A stretch of 64,000 nucleotides of DNA from Okibacterium sp. HSC-33S16 (GCF_024171565.1 NZ_JALJZZ010000004.1:124001-188000), one strand, 5' to 3'. Positions 1-8,754 are shown, counted from the first letter of the stretch. Notes: generated from the sequence alone by a model not told the origin. Numbers and translations: made by a program.

Positions 1-459
1 GAGCAGGCGCGGGCTCTTGCTGCGCGGTTTGATGCCTCCGAGTGGGCACTCATTCTGAGCTCGCCTCTGTCCCGGGCGTGGGAGACCGCTCGGACGCTCA
101 GCGCTGCCAGTGGTATTCCGTTGGGTGACCCAGCCGAGGAGCTGATCGAGCGTAGCTTCGGCTCGGCCGAGGGTGAGATCGTCACGGATGCCAAGGCGCG
201 GTGGATTGACAGCCGGTATCCGGGAAGCGAGACGCCTGAGGAAGTCGGCGAACGCGGTTCCCGTTACCTCACCGAGGTTGCTCGTGCCGGTATCGGCAAT
301 GTGATCGTCGTCTCGCATGGTGCGTTCATTCGCGCCACCGTCACGGCACTCACCGGCGTCGACCTCGGCGGAGTGGGCAACGCCGCCATCGTGCGGCTCG
401 AGTACTCCGACGGCACGTGGGAGCTCGCGAACGATCCCGTCGCCTCGGTCACGGTCTGA
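1..459 (+). CDS. histidine phosphatase family protein, 5'-truncated
   Basis: The open frame enters from the left edge and ends at a TGA at 457-459, so the start and the N-terminal RHG phospho-histidine motif are missing. What remains fits the histidine phosphatase (phosphoglycerate mutase-like) superfamily. It has the SSPLSRAWETA segment at 58-90, which carries the conserved Arg of the phosphate pocket, and VSHGAFIRA at about 310-336, which carries the second catalytic His. The family hydrolyses phosphate from small metabolites or proteins in the cytosol. Exact substrate cannot be read from this fragment. A homolog of cobalamin-pathway or acid phosphatases is equally possible. Confidence 0.85.
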   Translation, partial: EQARALAARFDASEWALILSSPLSRAWETARTLSAASGIPLGDPAEELIERSFGSAEGEIVTDAKARWIDSRYPGSETPEEVGERGSRYLTEVARAGIGNVIVVSHGAFIRATVTALTGVDLGGVGNAAIVRLEYSDGTWELANDPVASVTV

Positions 460-573
460 TCTGCGATCGTTTTCATACCCCCATCTCGGGGCACAAGTCG
501 GCATTGGCACGGCAGCATCGTTGTAGTCTGACTCGGTGAGCGCGTTCATGGTCGCTCGACAGACGGGGGACTG

Positions 574-1989
574 GTGAACGGCAGACGCGAGAGCGACGAG
601 CGAGAGCGCCTGAATGTCTCGTCGGGTCGCGCCTCCGAGGTGTCCGGCGCATCAATGCCTTCGCTTCCATCCACACTCAACACCCGCGAGGCCCGTCGTG
701 CGAACGCGGGACTCACGCCCGTGAAGCCGCGAGCAGTGACGGGAAAGACGTCGAAGCGGCCAGCCAGCCGACCCAAAGCGGTAGAGCCGGAGGAGTCGCT
801 GTACCCTGAGCCGGCATACAAGCGAAAGGGTGGCTCTCCCGCAGAGGTAGCCCCAGCAAACGCGCTTATCCCTGAGCCCGTCCCGGTCGACGAGCCTGAT
901 CCTATGCCAGCCGCAGTGCCCGCGAGCCAGGCCGTAAATGCTCTCACCTCTCCTCGCGGCGAGGGCACAAAGTCACAGCAATTTGCCCCGCCGCCACCAC
1001 CGAGTGCGGAGGAAATTCGACCTGTGACGCTGCCTGCATCGCGATCGAGTAGACCAGTCGCCATGCCGAAGCGCCTCGACATGAACCGGACCATCACCGT
1101 TGGTGTCGTCATTCTTGCCGTCATTTCGCTTGTGGCTGCGGGCATCCTGGTCTGGGTCAAGGGGCAGAGCCCGTCGGTCGAGCAGTCAATGTTCGCCGCA
1201 TACCAGGCTCAGCAGATCGAGCTCGACGGCGCAGCAACAGCTGTGGGCGTTGACAACGGAAAATTCAGCACCCTCCACGAGGACTTGACGGCACTCAACA
1301 CAGCCGCAGCGGCCGCCCTTGTTGCGGTCACCGGGTTCTCCGACGAACCAGCTCGCCTCCTCGCTGAGGCCGCGCGAGTCGAGTTCGAGTCGAGCCTGGC
1401 CGCTCAAGCCAGCGCAGTTAACGAGTCGGACGTCGAAATTCCGGACGACTCACTCAGCGCTGAGTCGACCGTCGAAGAACTTGCCACCGGCATCAACGGA
1501 CTGAACTCTGCAGCCCAGCTGATCGACGAGCAAGCCACTGCGGCAACAGAAGCGCTCACCGCCCTCCGGGCCACCCGCAGCACCTTTGTTGCCGCCCTCG
1601 CCATCTTTGGCGAGACGATCCCGACATCCGCCACCGCTGAGATTGAAGGAAATGCGGATGCTTCCGCCTCCTTCACCGATCCCGTCACGTTGGCCGTCAC
1701 GAATCTCACAAGCGCACTCTCGGCGGGCAAGCCCGGGGTGACCGAACTGCAGGCCTATGCGACGGCGGCCGCGGCCCTCCGGACAGAGCAGGCCCGGCTC
1801 GATGCGCTCGACTCGGTGGCACCGGACACAGATACCGAGACGGCACCTCGGACGACGCCGCGCACGCGGACGACACCGTCGACCCCGTCGACGCCTCCCG
1901 TCACCACTCCGCCGGCCGAAGAGGCCCCGGTGGCGCCAGCGGTTCCTGAAGAGACGGCGCCCACGGACGCCCCGGAGATCACTCCGTAA
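574..1989 (+). CDS. single-pass membrane protein with Pro-rich cytoplasmic and Pro/Thr-rich outer tails
   Basis: 471 residues from a GTG start preceded by a GGGGGA ribosome site at 565-570. Residues 1-169 are polar, basic and Pro-rich with no signal peptide. One hydrophobic segment lies at about 172-194. After it comes an Ala-rich helical region (about 200-410) and a low-complexity Pro/Thr tail with TTPRTRTTPSTPSTPP-like runs. Topology is probably N-in, C-out, with the tail crossing or contacting the wall. I do not recognise a catalytic domain. The neighbours downstream are also exported or wall-bound, so a surface structural role is plausible but inferred. Confidence 0.75.
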   Translation: MNGRRESDERERLNVSSGRASEVSGASMPSLPSTLNTREARRANAGLTPVKPRAVTGKTSKRPASRPKAVEPEESLYPEPAYKRKGGSPAEVAPANALIPEPVPVDEPDPMPAAVPASQAVNALTSPRGEGTKSQQFAPPPPPSAEEIRPVTLPASRSSRPVAMPKRLDMNRTITVGVVILAVISLVAAGILVWVKGQSPSVEQSMFAAYQAQQIELDGAATAVGVDNGKFSTLHEDLTALNTAAAAALVAVTGFSDEPARLLAEAARVEFESSLAAQASAVNESDVEIPDDSLSAESTVEELATGINGLNSAAQLIDEQATAATEALTALRATRSTFVAALAIFGETIPTSATAEIEGNADASASFTDPVTLAVTNLTSALSAGKPGVTELQAYATAAAALRTEQARLDALDSVAPDTDTETAPRTTPRTRTTPSTPSTPPVTTPPAEEAPVAPAVPEETAPTDAPEITP

Positions 1990-2199
1990 CCTCGGGTGCC
2001 GGAGCGGCACGCGGCTCAGCTTGCGCACACAGAATCGCGACGCCCCGTTTCATTGGACGCTCAGTGCTGTCACACTCTACGGAGGGAGCACGCGCGCTAA
2101 AGTGCGGTGGCTCCTGTTCAGTGAGCGCGTTTTGCCCGGCTGCCCGCTGCCCGGTAGTGCGATCCGTTCCCACCCCACCTCGACCCGAAAAAGCTACTC

Positions 2200-2730
2200 A
2201 TGATCGACTCCCGTGTGCGTTGCGTTCGCGGCTCTGTGGCATCCGCTGGGCTGATTGTCCTGATGAGCGTTGCGGTGCTGACCGGGTGCAGCGCGCCAGC
2301 CGATGCTGGGAGCGGCGGGAGTGCTGGTGCGACGGCGGCCCCCGCGGCGAATCTTACGGCCGACGGACTGCTCGCTGACCTCGCAGAGATCGAGTGCGCT
2401 GCGTACGAGTCGGGCGTCTATGACCAGAACGAGATCTGGGGCGAATACGCGACGATTGCTGGGCGGTATGAGGCGTCGGGACTCATCGATGAGACCACGG
2501 TCGAAGTGCCGGGTGGGGGTGGGACGATCCAGTCAATTTCGCTGCGCTCCGTGTTGACGTCCGAGGACGAGCTGCGTGATTACGCGGCGGTGGGGGAGGG
2601 CGTGACCACCCGACGGGACGAGGTGGGGCAGGACGAATACGACCTTCAAACCAGCCTGTTCTGCACGGTGTTTTCTCACGGCGGGGCGATTCCCGACGAC
2701 TTTGCGCAGGCGAACGGGCTGGTCCGCTGA
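2200..2730 (+). CDS. small secreted lipoprotein, function unknown
   Basis: 176 residues. The N-terminus has a basic region, a hydrophobic stretch and a lipobox, VLTGC, with the modifiable Cys at residue 30. A Ser/Gly/Ala-rich linker of about 20 residues follows. The mature domain (about 55-176) is acidic and has two Cys (in EIECAAYE and TSLFCTVF) that could form a disulfide. No family recognised. The ribosome site is weak (AAAAAG at about 2187). It lies between a membrane protein and the exported Val-rich protein, suggesting a cell-envelope function, but nothing in the sequence states which. Confidence 0.75.
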   Translation: MIDSRVRCVRGSVASAGLIVLMSVAVLTGCSAPADAGSGGSAGATAAPAANLTADGLLADLAEIECAAYESGVYDQNEIWGEYATIAGRYEASGLIDETTVEVPGGGGTIQSISLRSVLTSEDELRDYAAVGEGVTTRRDEVGQDEYDLQTSLFCTVFSHGGAIPDDFAQANGLVR

Positions 2731-2781
2731 CCCCGCTCGGCTGGCCTCTCGAGCACGCCGTATCAGGAACGACTCATCTGG

Positions 2782-2795
2782 CACAAGGTCTTGTG
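2782..2795. promoter_or_regulatory. short inverted repeat upstream of the surface-protein gene
   Basis: CACAAG and CTTGTG are separated by two bases and lie 72 bases before the start of the Val-rich exported protein. A second small stem (CACCCT, five-base loop, AGGGTG) lies at 2816-2832. The first could be an operator and the second a leader hairpin. Neither matches a regulator I can name. Confidence 0.25.
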
Positions 2796-2866
2796 GAATG
2801 CTTGAACTTTTCGTGCACCCTGTGCAAGGGTGTTGGGACGGCGCTGTAACCGGGGGGTGAGTGCGC

Positions 2867-3850
2867 ATGGATCAATCAGGGTACCGAGCAGTCACTTTGC
2901 TGCGCTTCCTCTTCGCGTCGTTGGGCCTCGCCATCGTCTGGGTCCTCGCGAGCTGGGTGATGGCACCCGATTCGGCCAGAGCGGATGACAACGACGGACT
3001 CCTCGGCGGTGTTGTCGGCGGTGTCGTAACTGTCGTTGATGCTCCGCTCGGTGCCGTCACCCACTCCGCCGGATCTACGGTCTCTTCGGTCGTCAATACG
3101 GTCACGGCGGTCACGCCAGCGCCGGTTGACCGGGTCGTTGCCGTGGTTCCGAAGGTCGTTGAGACGGTCGACACCGTCGTTCAGGCTCAGCCGGTCACCG
3201 CGATCGTCACTCCGGTCGCTCAGATCGTCGACCCGATCGTTGCCGCCGTGCCGATCGTCTCCGACGTGGTGGGCTCGACGCCGGTTCAGAGCATTGTCGC
3301 TCCGGTCACCTCGGTGGTCGAGACCTCGCTCGGCAACGTCGTCGGCACCCCGAGTGCCGCGACCGACCTGCCCGGGCTTCCGCTACCCGACGACGCGGTA
3401 CCCGACGTCACCGTTCCCGGCGTGACTGCTCCGGGCGTTGCTTCCGAGCACACCGCGGGCGCCGCGACTGACGTAGCCCCCGCCGCGACCGCGGACACAA
3501 CCGCCGTCACCGCCGTCGCCTCCGCAGCACTCGCCGCCCCGTTTGACGCGGCTCACTGGGCGGCCTCGCTCTCGACCCCCGCACCCTCGACCGGTTCGAC
3601 CGCGGTCGCGGTCGAACCCACGACTCCGCTGACCGCGCCGCTGCTGCCGGTCGGCGATGCACCACTTCCCGCCGCGCCGAGCGCCTCGGGAACAGCAACT
3701 TCTTCGGGCGGACCGGCTGGTGCCGGGCTCGTCGCCATTCTTGCAGGGACCGAGACGGCTGCCCCCCTCTCGGGTTCCCTGCTTGCCCGGGCCGGGGATC
3801 AGGCCACTCCTGCGTCCCTGGCCCGGGATCTCAGCTCCACTCCTGACTAA
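2867..3850 (+). CDS. exported Val/Pro/Ala-rich low-complexity protein
   Basis: 327 residues. I chose the ATG at 2867 over the upstream GTG at 2861 because the G-rich ribosome site at 2852-2857 is then at normal distance. A signal peptide of about 38 residues ends near APDSARADDN. The mature part starts with GLLGGVVGGVV and continues as valine-rich segments broken by prolines (VTPVAQIVDPIVAAVPIV), then an Ala/Thr/Pro/Ser-rich half. There is no C-terminal anchor, no Cys and no known domain. It sits 91 bases before the chaplin-like gene on the same strand and is probably co-expressed. A role as a secreted hydrophobic surface component is inferred from composition and position only. Confidence 0.7.
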   Translation: MDQSGYRAVTLLRFLFASLGLAIVWVLASWVMAPDSARADDNDGLLGGVVGGVVTVVDAPLGAVTHSAGSTVSSVVNTVTAVTPAPVDRVVAVVPKVVETVDTVVQAQPVTAIVTPVAQIVDPIVAAVPIVSDVVGSTPVQSIVAPVTSVVETSLGNVVGTPSAATDLPGLPLPDDAVPDVTVPGVTAPGVASEHTAGAATDVAPAATADTTAVTAVASAALAAPFDAAHWAASLSTPAPSTGSTAVAVEPTTPLTAPLLPVGDAPLPAAPSASGTATSSGGPAGAGLVAILAGTETAAPLSGSLLARAGDQATPASLARDLSSTPD

Positions 3851-3941
3851 CGGAGGTTCGCTCTGCCTGCGCGCAGATCACCGAACCCTTTCTTTCCTCG
3901 TTTGAGGAAGCATCCGTTATCTTCTTTAGGAGTTTCAGCTC

Positions 3942-5684
3942 ATGAATCGCAACATTGCGAGGTGCCTCTACGGCGTCCTCTTCGCCGGCGGCCTGACCGT
4001 TCTCGGCGCGACAGCGGCCAACGCGGCCGACTCAACAACCGGCACAGACGGCATTCTCTCGGGAACCGTCGTGGACGCTCTCGTCTCGGTGCCGGTCACC
4101 CTCAACGGCACCTCGGTCAGCGTCCTCGGTGACGCCGCGTCGACCGGCGCGTCCACCCCGGCCCAGCCGGCTCCCGCTGCTCCGGCCCCGACCACGTCGG
4201 GCAGTGACAGCATCCTCGGCGGTTCGAACGTGGCGCCGCTGATCTCGGTTCCGGTCACTCTCGGCGGCAACTCGATTGCCGTTGTCGGGAATTCCACGAC
4301 GTCAGATTCGATGACGGATGCCGCGGCGCCCGCTTCGGCTCCGACGCCGACCGCCTCTGAAACGTCGGGCGACAGCAGTGTGGGTGGCGGAACGAACGTC
4401 GCCCCCGTGGTCACCGCTCCGATCACGGTTGCGGGCAACTCGATCAGTGCCGTCGGCGACTCGGCGACCGAGAGCGCAACGACCGAGGCACCTGCTCCGG
4501 CAGCTCCGGCGGCCGGTTCGGCTGACGCCAGCACCGCGGGGGATGACGGCATCCTCGGTGGAACCTTGGTGAACCCGAACATCGCGCTGCCGATCACGGT
4601 CGGTGGCAACTCCATCAGCGTTGTCGGCGACTCGGCGTCAGAGGGATCCTCGACCGAGGCCCCGGTTGCTGCTCCGGCAGCGAGCACGACGGGCGCTGGC
4701 ACCTCGGGCGATGACGGCATCCTCGGCGGGACGCTCATTTCGCCAGACGTCACTCTCCCGGTGAACGTCGCTGGCAATGGAATCAGCGTCATCGGTGATT
4801 CGAGCTCGACCGGTTCGACGGCAACTCCTGCTGTTGGCACCGCGCCTGCTGCTCCGGTTGCAGGCGCCGATACCTCCGGTGATGACAGTGTCCTGGGTGG
4901 AACCCTGGTGAACCCGGATGTCACTCTCCCGGTAACGGTTGGTGGCAACGGAATCAGCGTCATCGGTGACTCGAGCTCCACGGGTCCGACCGCAACTCCT
5001 GCTGTTGGTACCGCGCCTGCTGCTCCTGCTGCGGGCGCTGACACCTCAGGTGACGACAGTGTGCTGGGTGGGACCCTGGTGAACCCGGATGTCACTCTCC
5101 CGGTAACGGTTGGTGGCAACGGAATCAGTGTGATCGGTGACTCGAGCTCCACGGGTTCTACCACAACTCCTGCTGTCGGCACGACTCCTGCCGCTCCTGC
5201 TGCGAGTAACGGTACTTCCGGTGACGAGGGAATCCTCGGCGGCACCATTCTCGCTCCGGTGATCGAGCTTCCGATCACCATCGGTGGCAACGCCATTGGG
5301 GTGATCGGTGACACCGAAACGACCGACTCGACCGTTCCGGCTACCCCGGTCACGCCGACCACTCCGGTCGCTCCGGTAACCCCGACGGCCCCGGTGGTTC
5401 CGGTTACGCCGACTGACCCGGCCGCCCCGAACACTCCGGTGGTTCCGAGCACTCCTGATGAGTCGACTGACCCCGTAACTGCCGGTGACTCGTCGACCGA
5501 CATGGTTGCGACTCCTGCAGCATCGATGAGCACCTCGGGCGTCGGTGCATCGGCCGCGAACCCAAACGCGCTCGCCAGCACGGGATCCAACGAGGTAGGG
5601 ATGTTCCTCGGTCTCTCCGCCCTGCTCCTGCTTCTGGGCGCGGGCGCGGTGATGGTCGCTCGGAAGCGCACCACTCTCCAGTAA
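3942..5684 (+). CDS. chaplin-like repeat protein with LAxTG wall-sorting signal
   Basis: 580 residues, with an AGGAG ribosome site at about 3927 before the ATG. A signal peptide ends near NAADS (about residue 30). The mature protein has eight repeats of about 33 residues. The core reads GGTLVNPDVTLPVTV then GGNGISVIGD, joined by Ala/Pro/Thr/Ser linkers. The core aligns without gaps to the Streptomyces chaplin domain (S/G-G...P-V.V-.GN..-V-IG), but the two chaplin Cys are Gly or absent. After a Pro/Thr-rich stalk comes LASTG, a hydrophobic helix and RKR, the pattern sortase E recognises in long chaplins (LAxTG). Chaplins are amyloid-forming hydrophobic surface proteins. I infer a wall-anchored surface-modifying protein. 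No sortase gene is in the window. Confidence 0.8.
   Translation: MNRNIARCLYGVLFAGGLTVLGATAANAADSTTGTDGILSGTVVDALVSVPVTLNGTSVSVLGDAASTGASTPAQPAPAAPAPTTSGSDSILGGSNVAPLISVPVTLGGNSIAVVGNSTTSDSMTDAAAPASAPTPTASETSGDSSVGGGTNVAPVVTAPITVAGNSISAVGDSATESATTEAPAPAAPAAGSADASTAGDDGILGGTLVNPNIALPITVGGNSISVVGDSASEGSSTEAPVAAPAASTTGAGTSGDDGILGGTLISPDVTLPVNVAGNGISVIGDSSSTGSTATPAVGTAPAAPVAGADTSGDDSVLGGTLVNPDVTLPVTVGGNGISVIGDSSSTGPTATPAVGTAPAAPAAGADTSGDDSVLGGTLVNPDVTLPVTVGGNGISVIGDSSSTGSTTTPAVGTTPAAPAASNGTSGDEGILGGTILAPVIELPITIGGNAIGVIGDTETTDSTVPATPVTPTTPVAPVTPTAPVVPVTPTDPAAPNTPVVPSTPDESTDPVTAGDSSTDMVATPAASMSTSGVGASAANPNALASTGSNEVGMFLGLSALLLLLGAGAVMVARKRTTLQ
4710..5222 (+). repeat. three 171-bp tandem units inside the chaplin-like gene
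   Basis: Units starting at 4710, 4881 and 5052 repeat with a 171-base (57-codon) period. The last two are nearly identical over their first 100 bases. Outer repeats of the gene are more diverged. This suggests recent expansion by recombination and possible copy-number variation between strains. Confidence 0.85.
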
Positions 5685-5704
5685 GCGTCACTGAAGACTG
5701 AACC

Positions 5705-5731
5705 GGGTGCTGCCCCGCGTGGGCGGCACCC
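5705..5731 (+). terminator. hairpin terminator after the chaplin-like gene
   Basis: Ten-base stem GGGTGCTGCC / GGCGGCACCC with one G-T wobble and a seven-base loop, 21 bases after the stop codon. No T-run follows, which is common in high-GC actinobacteria. Confidence 0.55.
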
Positions 5732-5773
5732 ATCGGCCTGCGCGGGATCCGATGACGGTGAACGAGCCTGTAG

Positions 5774-5792
5774 TTAGGTGAGGCTATGCTAA
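5774..5792 (+). promoter_or_regulatory. IdeR/DtxR iron box before the permease operon
   Basis: TTAGGTGAGGCTATGCTAA matches 16 of 19 positions of the DtxR/IdeR consensus TTAGGTTAGGCTAACCTAA. It ends four bases before the ATG at 5797. A -10-like TATGCT lies inside it at 5785-5790 and no ribosome site is present, so the transcript is probably leaderless and shut off by iron-loaded IdeR. Confidence 0.85.
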
Positions 5793-5796
5793 ATTC

Positions 5797-6807
5797 ATGC
5801 GCCGCGCGACCGTCCTCTCATCGCGACGCGCCGCCGTACTCGTCTCACTGACTCTCGGATTACTCGTCATCGCGTTCGCCAGCCTGATGCTCGGCAGCAA
5901 CCACCTCAGCCCGGCAACGGTGATCAGCGGTCTGCTCGATCCGAGCCAGGATGTCGGCAATGTGGTGCAGGGGTCGCGCATACCGCGAACAGCACTCGGG
6001 CTGCTGGTTGGAGTGTGCCTTGGCATCGCCGGGGCCGTGATGCAGGGGCAAACCCGCAACCCGCTCGCCGACCCGGGCATCTTCGGAGTCTCGGCCGGCG
6101 CCAGCCTCGCGGTGGTCATCAGTATCTACGTCTTCGACACCAGCTCGGTGATCACGACGCTCTGGCTCGCCCTCGCCGGGGCGACAGTGGCCAGCGTGGT
6201 CGTGTTCGCCGTGGCTGCTTTGGGCAACGGACTCTCGAGTCCCGTTCCGCTTGCGATCGCCGGAACGGCCGTGTCTGCGCTGCTCGTTGCTCTCACGTCG
6301 TACCTCGTACTGTCCGACGAGACAACGCTCGCGGCCTACCGAATTTGGGTGGTCGGCTCGCTCTCCGGCAGGACCCTGACCGGCATTGGCGCCGCGCTTG
6401 TGTTTGCGGCGGCTGGTTTGATTTTCGCGACCGCGAACATCCGTTCATTGAATAATCTGGCGCTCGGAACCGAGCTCGCGCACGGGCTCGGCGAGAACCT
6501 GCTGCGGGCACGCATTGTCGGGCTCGCGGCGATCACCTTGCTCACGGCTGCGGGCGTTGCGCTGGTTGGGCCGATTGGGTTCGTCGGGCTGACGGCGCCG
6601 CACATTGCGCGAAGCCTGGTGGGTGGGAATCACTATTGGTTGCTGCCGACGTCGGGGGTGATCGGTGCGGGCGTGCTGCTCGCGTGTGATGTGATCGGTC
6701 GGCTGATTGGTGGCACCGCCGAGGTGCCGGTCGGTGTGGTGCTGACGGTCGTGGGCGGAATCGTGTTCATTGTCATCGTGCGCCGTGGACGGATGGCAAC
6801 GCTGTGA
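5797..6807 (+). CDS. FecCD-family iron-siderophore ABC transporter permease
   Basis: 336 residues with about nine hydrophobic segments, a usual length for the FecCD/BtuC permease family. Family marks include RIPRTALGLLVGVCLGIAGA near residue 50, QGQTRNPLADPGIFGVSAGA near 83-102, and GFVGLTAPHIARSLVG near 250, the loop that contacts the ATPase. It would form the membrane channel with the next gene product. It overlaps that gene by four bases (GTGA), which indicates translational coupling. The iron box directly upstream points to ferric-siderophore or haem uptake, not cobalamin. Confidence 0.93.
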   Translation: MRRATVLSSRRAAVLVSLTLGLLVIAFASLMLGSNHLSPATVISGLLDPSQDVGNVVQGSRIPRTALGLLVGVCLGIAGAVMQGQTRNPLADPGIFGVSAGASLAVVISIYVFDTSSVITTLWLALAGATVASVVVFAVAALGNGLSSPVPLAIAGTAVSALLVALTSYLVLSDETTLAAYRIWVVGSLSGRTLTGIGAALVFAAAGLIFATANIRSLNNLALGTELAHGLGENLLRARIVGLAAITLLTAAGVALVGPIGFVGLTAPHIARSLVGGNHYWLLPTSGVIGAGVLLACDVIGRLIGGTAEVPVGVVLTVVGGIVFIVIVRRGRMATL

Positions 6808-7886
6808 GCGCACGAACGAGCGTGGAGAAGCAGGCGGAGCCGATCGAAGGCAGCCGGTTCTTCGGGCGGTTGTGGCGAGGACGTGTGGTGGTCGTCACGG
6901 CCCTGTGCGTCGTCGTCGTGCTGGCGCTGAGCGTTCTCGGAATCCTTGCCGGCTCGTCGTCACTGAGCTTCTCGGACGTCGTGGTCACGCTACTGGGTGG
7001 CGGGACGTCGGGGCAGGAACTCATCGTCTTCGACCTGAGACTGCCGCGCGTCGTCGGTGGTGTTGCCGTCGGTGCCGCGCTCGGTCTCGCCGGAGCGCTG
7101 ACGCAAACCTTCGCGCGGAATCCGTTGGCTACGCCCGACATCCTGGGCGTGACGTCGGGCGCTGCGCTCGGTGCCGTGGCCGCGATTGTGTTGGCTGGCG
7201 GAAGCTACTCGGTCGCGGCAGGTCTGCTCTCCCTCGGGTTGCCCGCCGTCGCGGCGATCGGCGCGCTGCTCACCGCTGCGGTCGTCTACGGACTCGCGTG
7301 GCGGGGAGGCGTGGACAGCTACCGCTTGATCCTCATCGGCATTGGTGCGACAGCTGCTTTGGGTGGAATCACCAGTTATCTGATTGCGCGAGCGCAGATC
7401 ACCGAAGCGGCAGCCGCAGCACAGTGGCTCGTGGGCAGTCTGTCCGGAATCTCCTGGGCGAGCGTCTGGCCGGTGCTCGTCGTGCTCCTCGTTGTAACTC
7501 CCATTGCTGTTCTGCAGTCGAGCAGCCTCGACATTAGTCAGCTCGGCGACGACCTTTCGACCGGACTCGGTGTCGCGGTGCAGCGGCATCGAGTGGTGGT
7601 CATCATGTGTGCGGTGCTGCTGACTGCCGCCGCCGTCTCAGCCAGCGGGCCCATCGAATTTGTTGCATTCGTTGCACCCCAAATTGCCCGACGGATGGCG
7701 CGCACCGGCAGGCCGCCGCTTCTCGCGTCGGCGCTGATGGGCGCGGTCATTGTTGTCGGGGGAGACGCACTCGTGCGCGGGGTGCTTCCGGGCGAGGTGC
7801 CGGTCGGCATCATCACGGCGATCATCGGAGCGCCGTATCTGATCTGGTTGCTGACGCGCCGCAAGGAACGGGAGAGCTACGCATGA
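6804..7886 (+). CDS. second FecCD-family iron-siderophore ABC permease
   Basis: 360 residues from a GTG that overlaps the preceding stop. About 35 polar N-terminal residues precede the first membrane segment. It carries the same family signatures as its neighbour: LRLPRVVGGVAVGAALGLAG, QTFARNPLATPDILGVTSGA and FVAFVAPQIARRMA. Two different FecCD subunits probably form a heterodimeric channel, as in FepDG and FhuB-like systems. It overlaps the ATPase gene by four bases (ATGA). The operon therefore encodes permease, permease and ATPase as one unit. Confidence 0.93.
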   Translation: MSARTSVEKQAEPIEGSRFFGRLWRGRVVVVTALCVVVVLALSVLGILAGSSSLSFSDVVVTLLGGGTSGQELIVFDLRLPRVVGGVAVGAALGLAGALTQTFARNPLATPDILGVTSGAALGAVAAIVLAGGSYSVAAGLLSLGLPAVAAIGALLTAAVVYGLAWRGGVDSYRLILIGIGATAALGGITSYLIARAQITEAAAAAQWLVGSLSGISWASVWPVLVVLLVVTPIAVLQSSSLDISQLGDDLSTGLGVAVQRHRVVVIMCAVLLTAAAVSASGPIEFVAFVAPQIARRMARTGRPPLLASALMGAVIVVGGDALVRGVLPGEVPVGIITAIIGAPYLIWLLTRRKERESYA

Positions 7887-8734
7887 CCGCAACATCCGTG
7901 CCGCAGGCGGCATCACCGACAGCGGGAGCACCAGCCCTCGAAGCGAGGGGCGTGACGCTCTCCTATGAGAAGACGTCGATCTTCGAGAACCTCGACCTTC
8001 GGATTGAGGAGGGCGAAGTCACCACGCTGATCGGTGCCAACGGGAGTGGGAAGTCGACCCTGCTGAAGGCATTCGGTCGACTACTCGTCCCCTCCGCGGG
8101 ATCTATGGAACTCGGCGGTCAGCCGCTGCGTTCGCTCCCGACGCGGGCCGTGGCCAAGCAACTCGCCATCCTGCCGCAGAAACCGGTGACGCCGTCGGCG
8201 ACCACCGTGCGGGATCTCGTGTCGCGGGGACGTCATCCTCACCAGAGCCTGTTTCAGCCGTGGACGCCGAGTGACTCCCGCGTCGTGAACGAGTCGCTCG
8301 CGGCAACAGGCCTGTCGGAGCTCGCCGATCGTGACACCGCATCGCTCTCCGGTGGCCAGCTGCAGCGGGCGTGGATCGCGCTCGTGCTTGCACAGCAATC
8401 GCCGATCATTTTGCTCGACGAGCCCACGACATTTCTCGACCTCAGCCACCAACTCGATGTGCTGCGACTCGTGCGCTCCATCAACCGCGAACGCGGAGCC
8501 ACCGTCGTGATGGTGTTACACGACCTCACTCTGGCCGGGCGGTACTCAGACCGTCTCGTCGTGGTGGGAGAGGGGAAGGTGATCGCCGACGGGAAGCCGT
8601 GGGAGGTGCTGACACCCGAGGTGCTGCGCCGCGCCTTTGACCTGGAGGCGCTCGTCATTGCCGACCCCACCAGTGGATCGCCGCTCATCGTTCCCGTCGA
8701 CCCTGACGACCACCGAATTGAACTCGGTACTTAG
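7883..8734 (+). CDS. iron-siderophore ABC transporter ATP-binding protein
   Basis: 283 residues. The frame is open further upstream, but the ATG at 7883 overlaps the permease stop (ATGA) and gives the usual family length. Walker A GANGSGKST is at 51-59, the signature LSGGQ at about 155-159, and Walker B ILLDEP with the catalytic Glu at about 180, followed by the D-loop and the switch His in VLHDLT. The FepC/FhuC type hydrolyses ATP to drive siderophore import. Its stop codon lies inside the next iron box, so the downstream binding-protein gene can be transcribed separately. Confidence 0.94.
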   Translation: MTATSVPQAASPTAGAPALEARGVTLSYEKTSIFENLDLRIEEGEVTTLIGANGSGKSTLLKAFGRLLVPSAGSMELGGQPLRSLPTRAVAKQLAILPQKPVTPSATTVRDLVSRGRHPHQSLFQPWTPSDSRVVNESLAATGLSELADRDTASLSGGQLQRAWIALVLAQQSPIILLDEPTTFLDLSHQLDVLRLVRSINRERGATVVMVLHDLTLAGRYSDRLVVVGEGKVIADGKPWEVLTPEVLRRAFDLEALVIADPTSGSPLIVPVDPDDHRIELGT

Positions 8735-8749
8735 GTTAAGCTAACCTAA
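8731..8749 (+). promoter_or_regulatory. IdeR/DtxR iron box before the binding-protein gene
   Basis: TTAGGTTAAGCTAACCTAA matches 18 of 19 consensus positions and its arms pair at eight of nine positions. It overlaps the stop codon of the ATPase gene and ends five bases before the ATG at 8755. TAACCT at 8742-8747 can serve as the -10 of a leaderless transcript. Confidence 0.92.
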
Positions 8750-8754
8750 CTTTC

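Noticed and set aside
3968-5674. 568-codon open frame antisense to the chaplin-like gene
   Set aside because: It mirrors the repeats of the sense gene, has no ribosome site or signal peptide, and the sense strand has a clear signal peptide and sorting signal.
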